This document shows positions 18,546 to 19,070 of a stretch of 19,070 nucleotides of DNA, one piece after another. Each line of letters starts with the position of its first letter. Positions within the stretch are counted from its first letter, which is position 1. This DNA comes from Candidatus Nomurabacteria bacterium (lineage in GTDB: Bacteria > Patescibacteriota > Minisyncoccia > Phycocordibacterales > UBA9973). Both the position numbers and the translations under genes were made by a program. Below the pieces are notes generated by a model, which saw nothing but the letters and a program-made list of their open reading frames with translations, ran no database searches and was not told where the DNA came from. The stretch covers positions 1 through 19,070 of the forward strand of contig CALRFB010000002.1 of NCBI GenBank assembly GCA_943356455.1, read 5' to 3'.

Positions 18546-19070
18546 ATGGTTAGTTTGGAAACATTTTCAACACTGGGCTTGCTCGGACTCGCAATTGCTA
18601 TTTTTTCGGAAACCGGCTTACTGATCGGTATTGTTTTTCCAGGAGACAGTCTGATTTTTTCGTTTGGTATTTTGGCGTCGATTGGCAAGATGTCATTGTT
18701 TGGAACGATTGCCGTTACGGCTGTTGCGTCGTTTGTTGGTTATGAGCTCGCATACTACTTGGGTAAAAAGTACGGCACATCTTTTTTTGAACGTAATAAT
18801 GCGGGACTTATATCTATAAAAAGCATGAAGCGAGCTGAACACTACTACACACGATTTGGTGTACTTACTGTTTTATTCGCGCGTTTTATCCCAGTTGTTC
18901 GCACGATAGCGGGTCCTATGGCCGGTATTGGAAAAATGAAGCGCAGACAATTTACTTTGTATAACGCTATCGGCGCATTACTTTGGCCAACAGTTGTAGC
19001 AACGCTCGGGTATTATTTTGGGGAGCTTATCCCAAACCCGGATCGATTTATTTTACCAATCATTGCGGCG
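18546..19070 (+). CDS. DedA-family membrane protein (5' part; continues beyond the window)
   Basis: The 175 residues present belong to the DedA/SNARE-associated (VTT-like) family, inner-membrane proteins linked to lipid (undecaprenyl phosphate) translocation and membrane potential. Typical features are the re-entrant ETGLLIGIVFPGDSLIF with its F-P-G-D, GYELAYYLGKKYG, and the conserved LFARFIPVVRTIAGPMAGIG with its essential Arg residues. Family proteins are usually 190-220 residues, so only the last helix should be missing. It begins three bases after the small membrane gene and has no Shine-Dalgarno sequence, so it is probably co-transcribed. Confidence 0.93.
   Translation, partial: MVSLETFSTLGLLGLAIAIFSETGLLIGIVFPGDSLIFSFGILASIGKMSLFGTIAVTAVASFVGYELAYYLGKKYGTSFFERNNAGLISIKSMKRAEHYYTRFGVLTVLFARFIPVVRTIAGPMAGIGKMKRRQFTLYNAIGALLWPTVVATLGYYFGELIPNPDRFILPIIAA

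Noticed and set aside
1..19070. CRISPR array, prophage or insertion sequence
   Set aside because: No regularly spaced direct repeats, transposase, integrase or phage structural genes were seen anywhere in the window.

Overview
The window looks like chromosome from a Patescibacteria (Candidate Phyla Radiation) bacterium, most likely a Parcubacteria-type lineage. The reasons are a compact, AT-leaning genome, small housekeeping genes packed with membrane-anchored proteins of unknown function, a ComEC without a metallo-beta-lactamase domain, and paralogous proteins with a short cytoplasmic helical head, one membrane segment and a cysteine-bearing external tail. This placement is inferred from gene style; there is no rRNA gene here to fix it.

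Layout. Positions 1-313 hold no gene but carry a dense array of inverted repeats, ending in a 66-base perfect cloverleaf palindrome. Then on the + strand: a protein-kinase-fold gene, a 69-residue unknown, an RluA-type pseudouridine synthase, ribosomal protein L19 (rplS), tRNA-Leu(GAG), a small anchored protein, a large anchored protein, pterin carbinolamine dehydratase and tRNA-His(GTG). From 5435 to 11951 everything is on the - strand. Read 5'->3' that block is a HIT-family hydrolase, a second anchored protein paralogous to the first, then a set of an OmpR-type response regulator, a possible 35-residue peptide, a membrane histidine kinase and a 690-residue terpenoid-cyclase-like protein with both a DxDD and a DDxxD motif. 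From 11979 on the + strand come recJ (split by a frame change at an A8 run), an unknown 130-residue protein, RNase HI with a C-terminal hybrid-binding-like domain, comEC and a coiled-coil protein. The end holds Fe/Mn superoxide dismutase (-), an unknown protein, two tiny membrane proteins on opposite strands, and a DedA-family protein that runs off the window.

Gene expression style. I see no convincing Shine-Dalgarno sequence before any start. Instead, at least ten starts have a -10 hexamer (TATAAT-like, often with an upstream TGn) ending 6-7 bases before the start codon, so RNA would begin at the start codon itself. At the other end, three genes have their stop codon in the loop of their own intrinsic terminator, and a fourth has it in the terminator-like stem. 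Several transcripts here would have almost no 5' or 3' untranslated sequence.

Most interesting points: the two-component system overlapping a bifunctional-looking terpenoid cyclase, the leaderless/tailless transcript design, the cloverleaf palindrome, the recJ frame interruption at an A8 tract, and RNase HI with its substrate-binding module at the unusual end.
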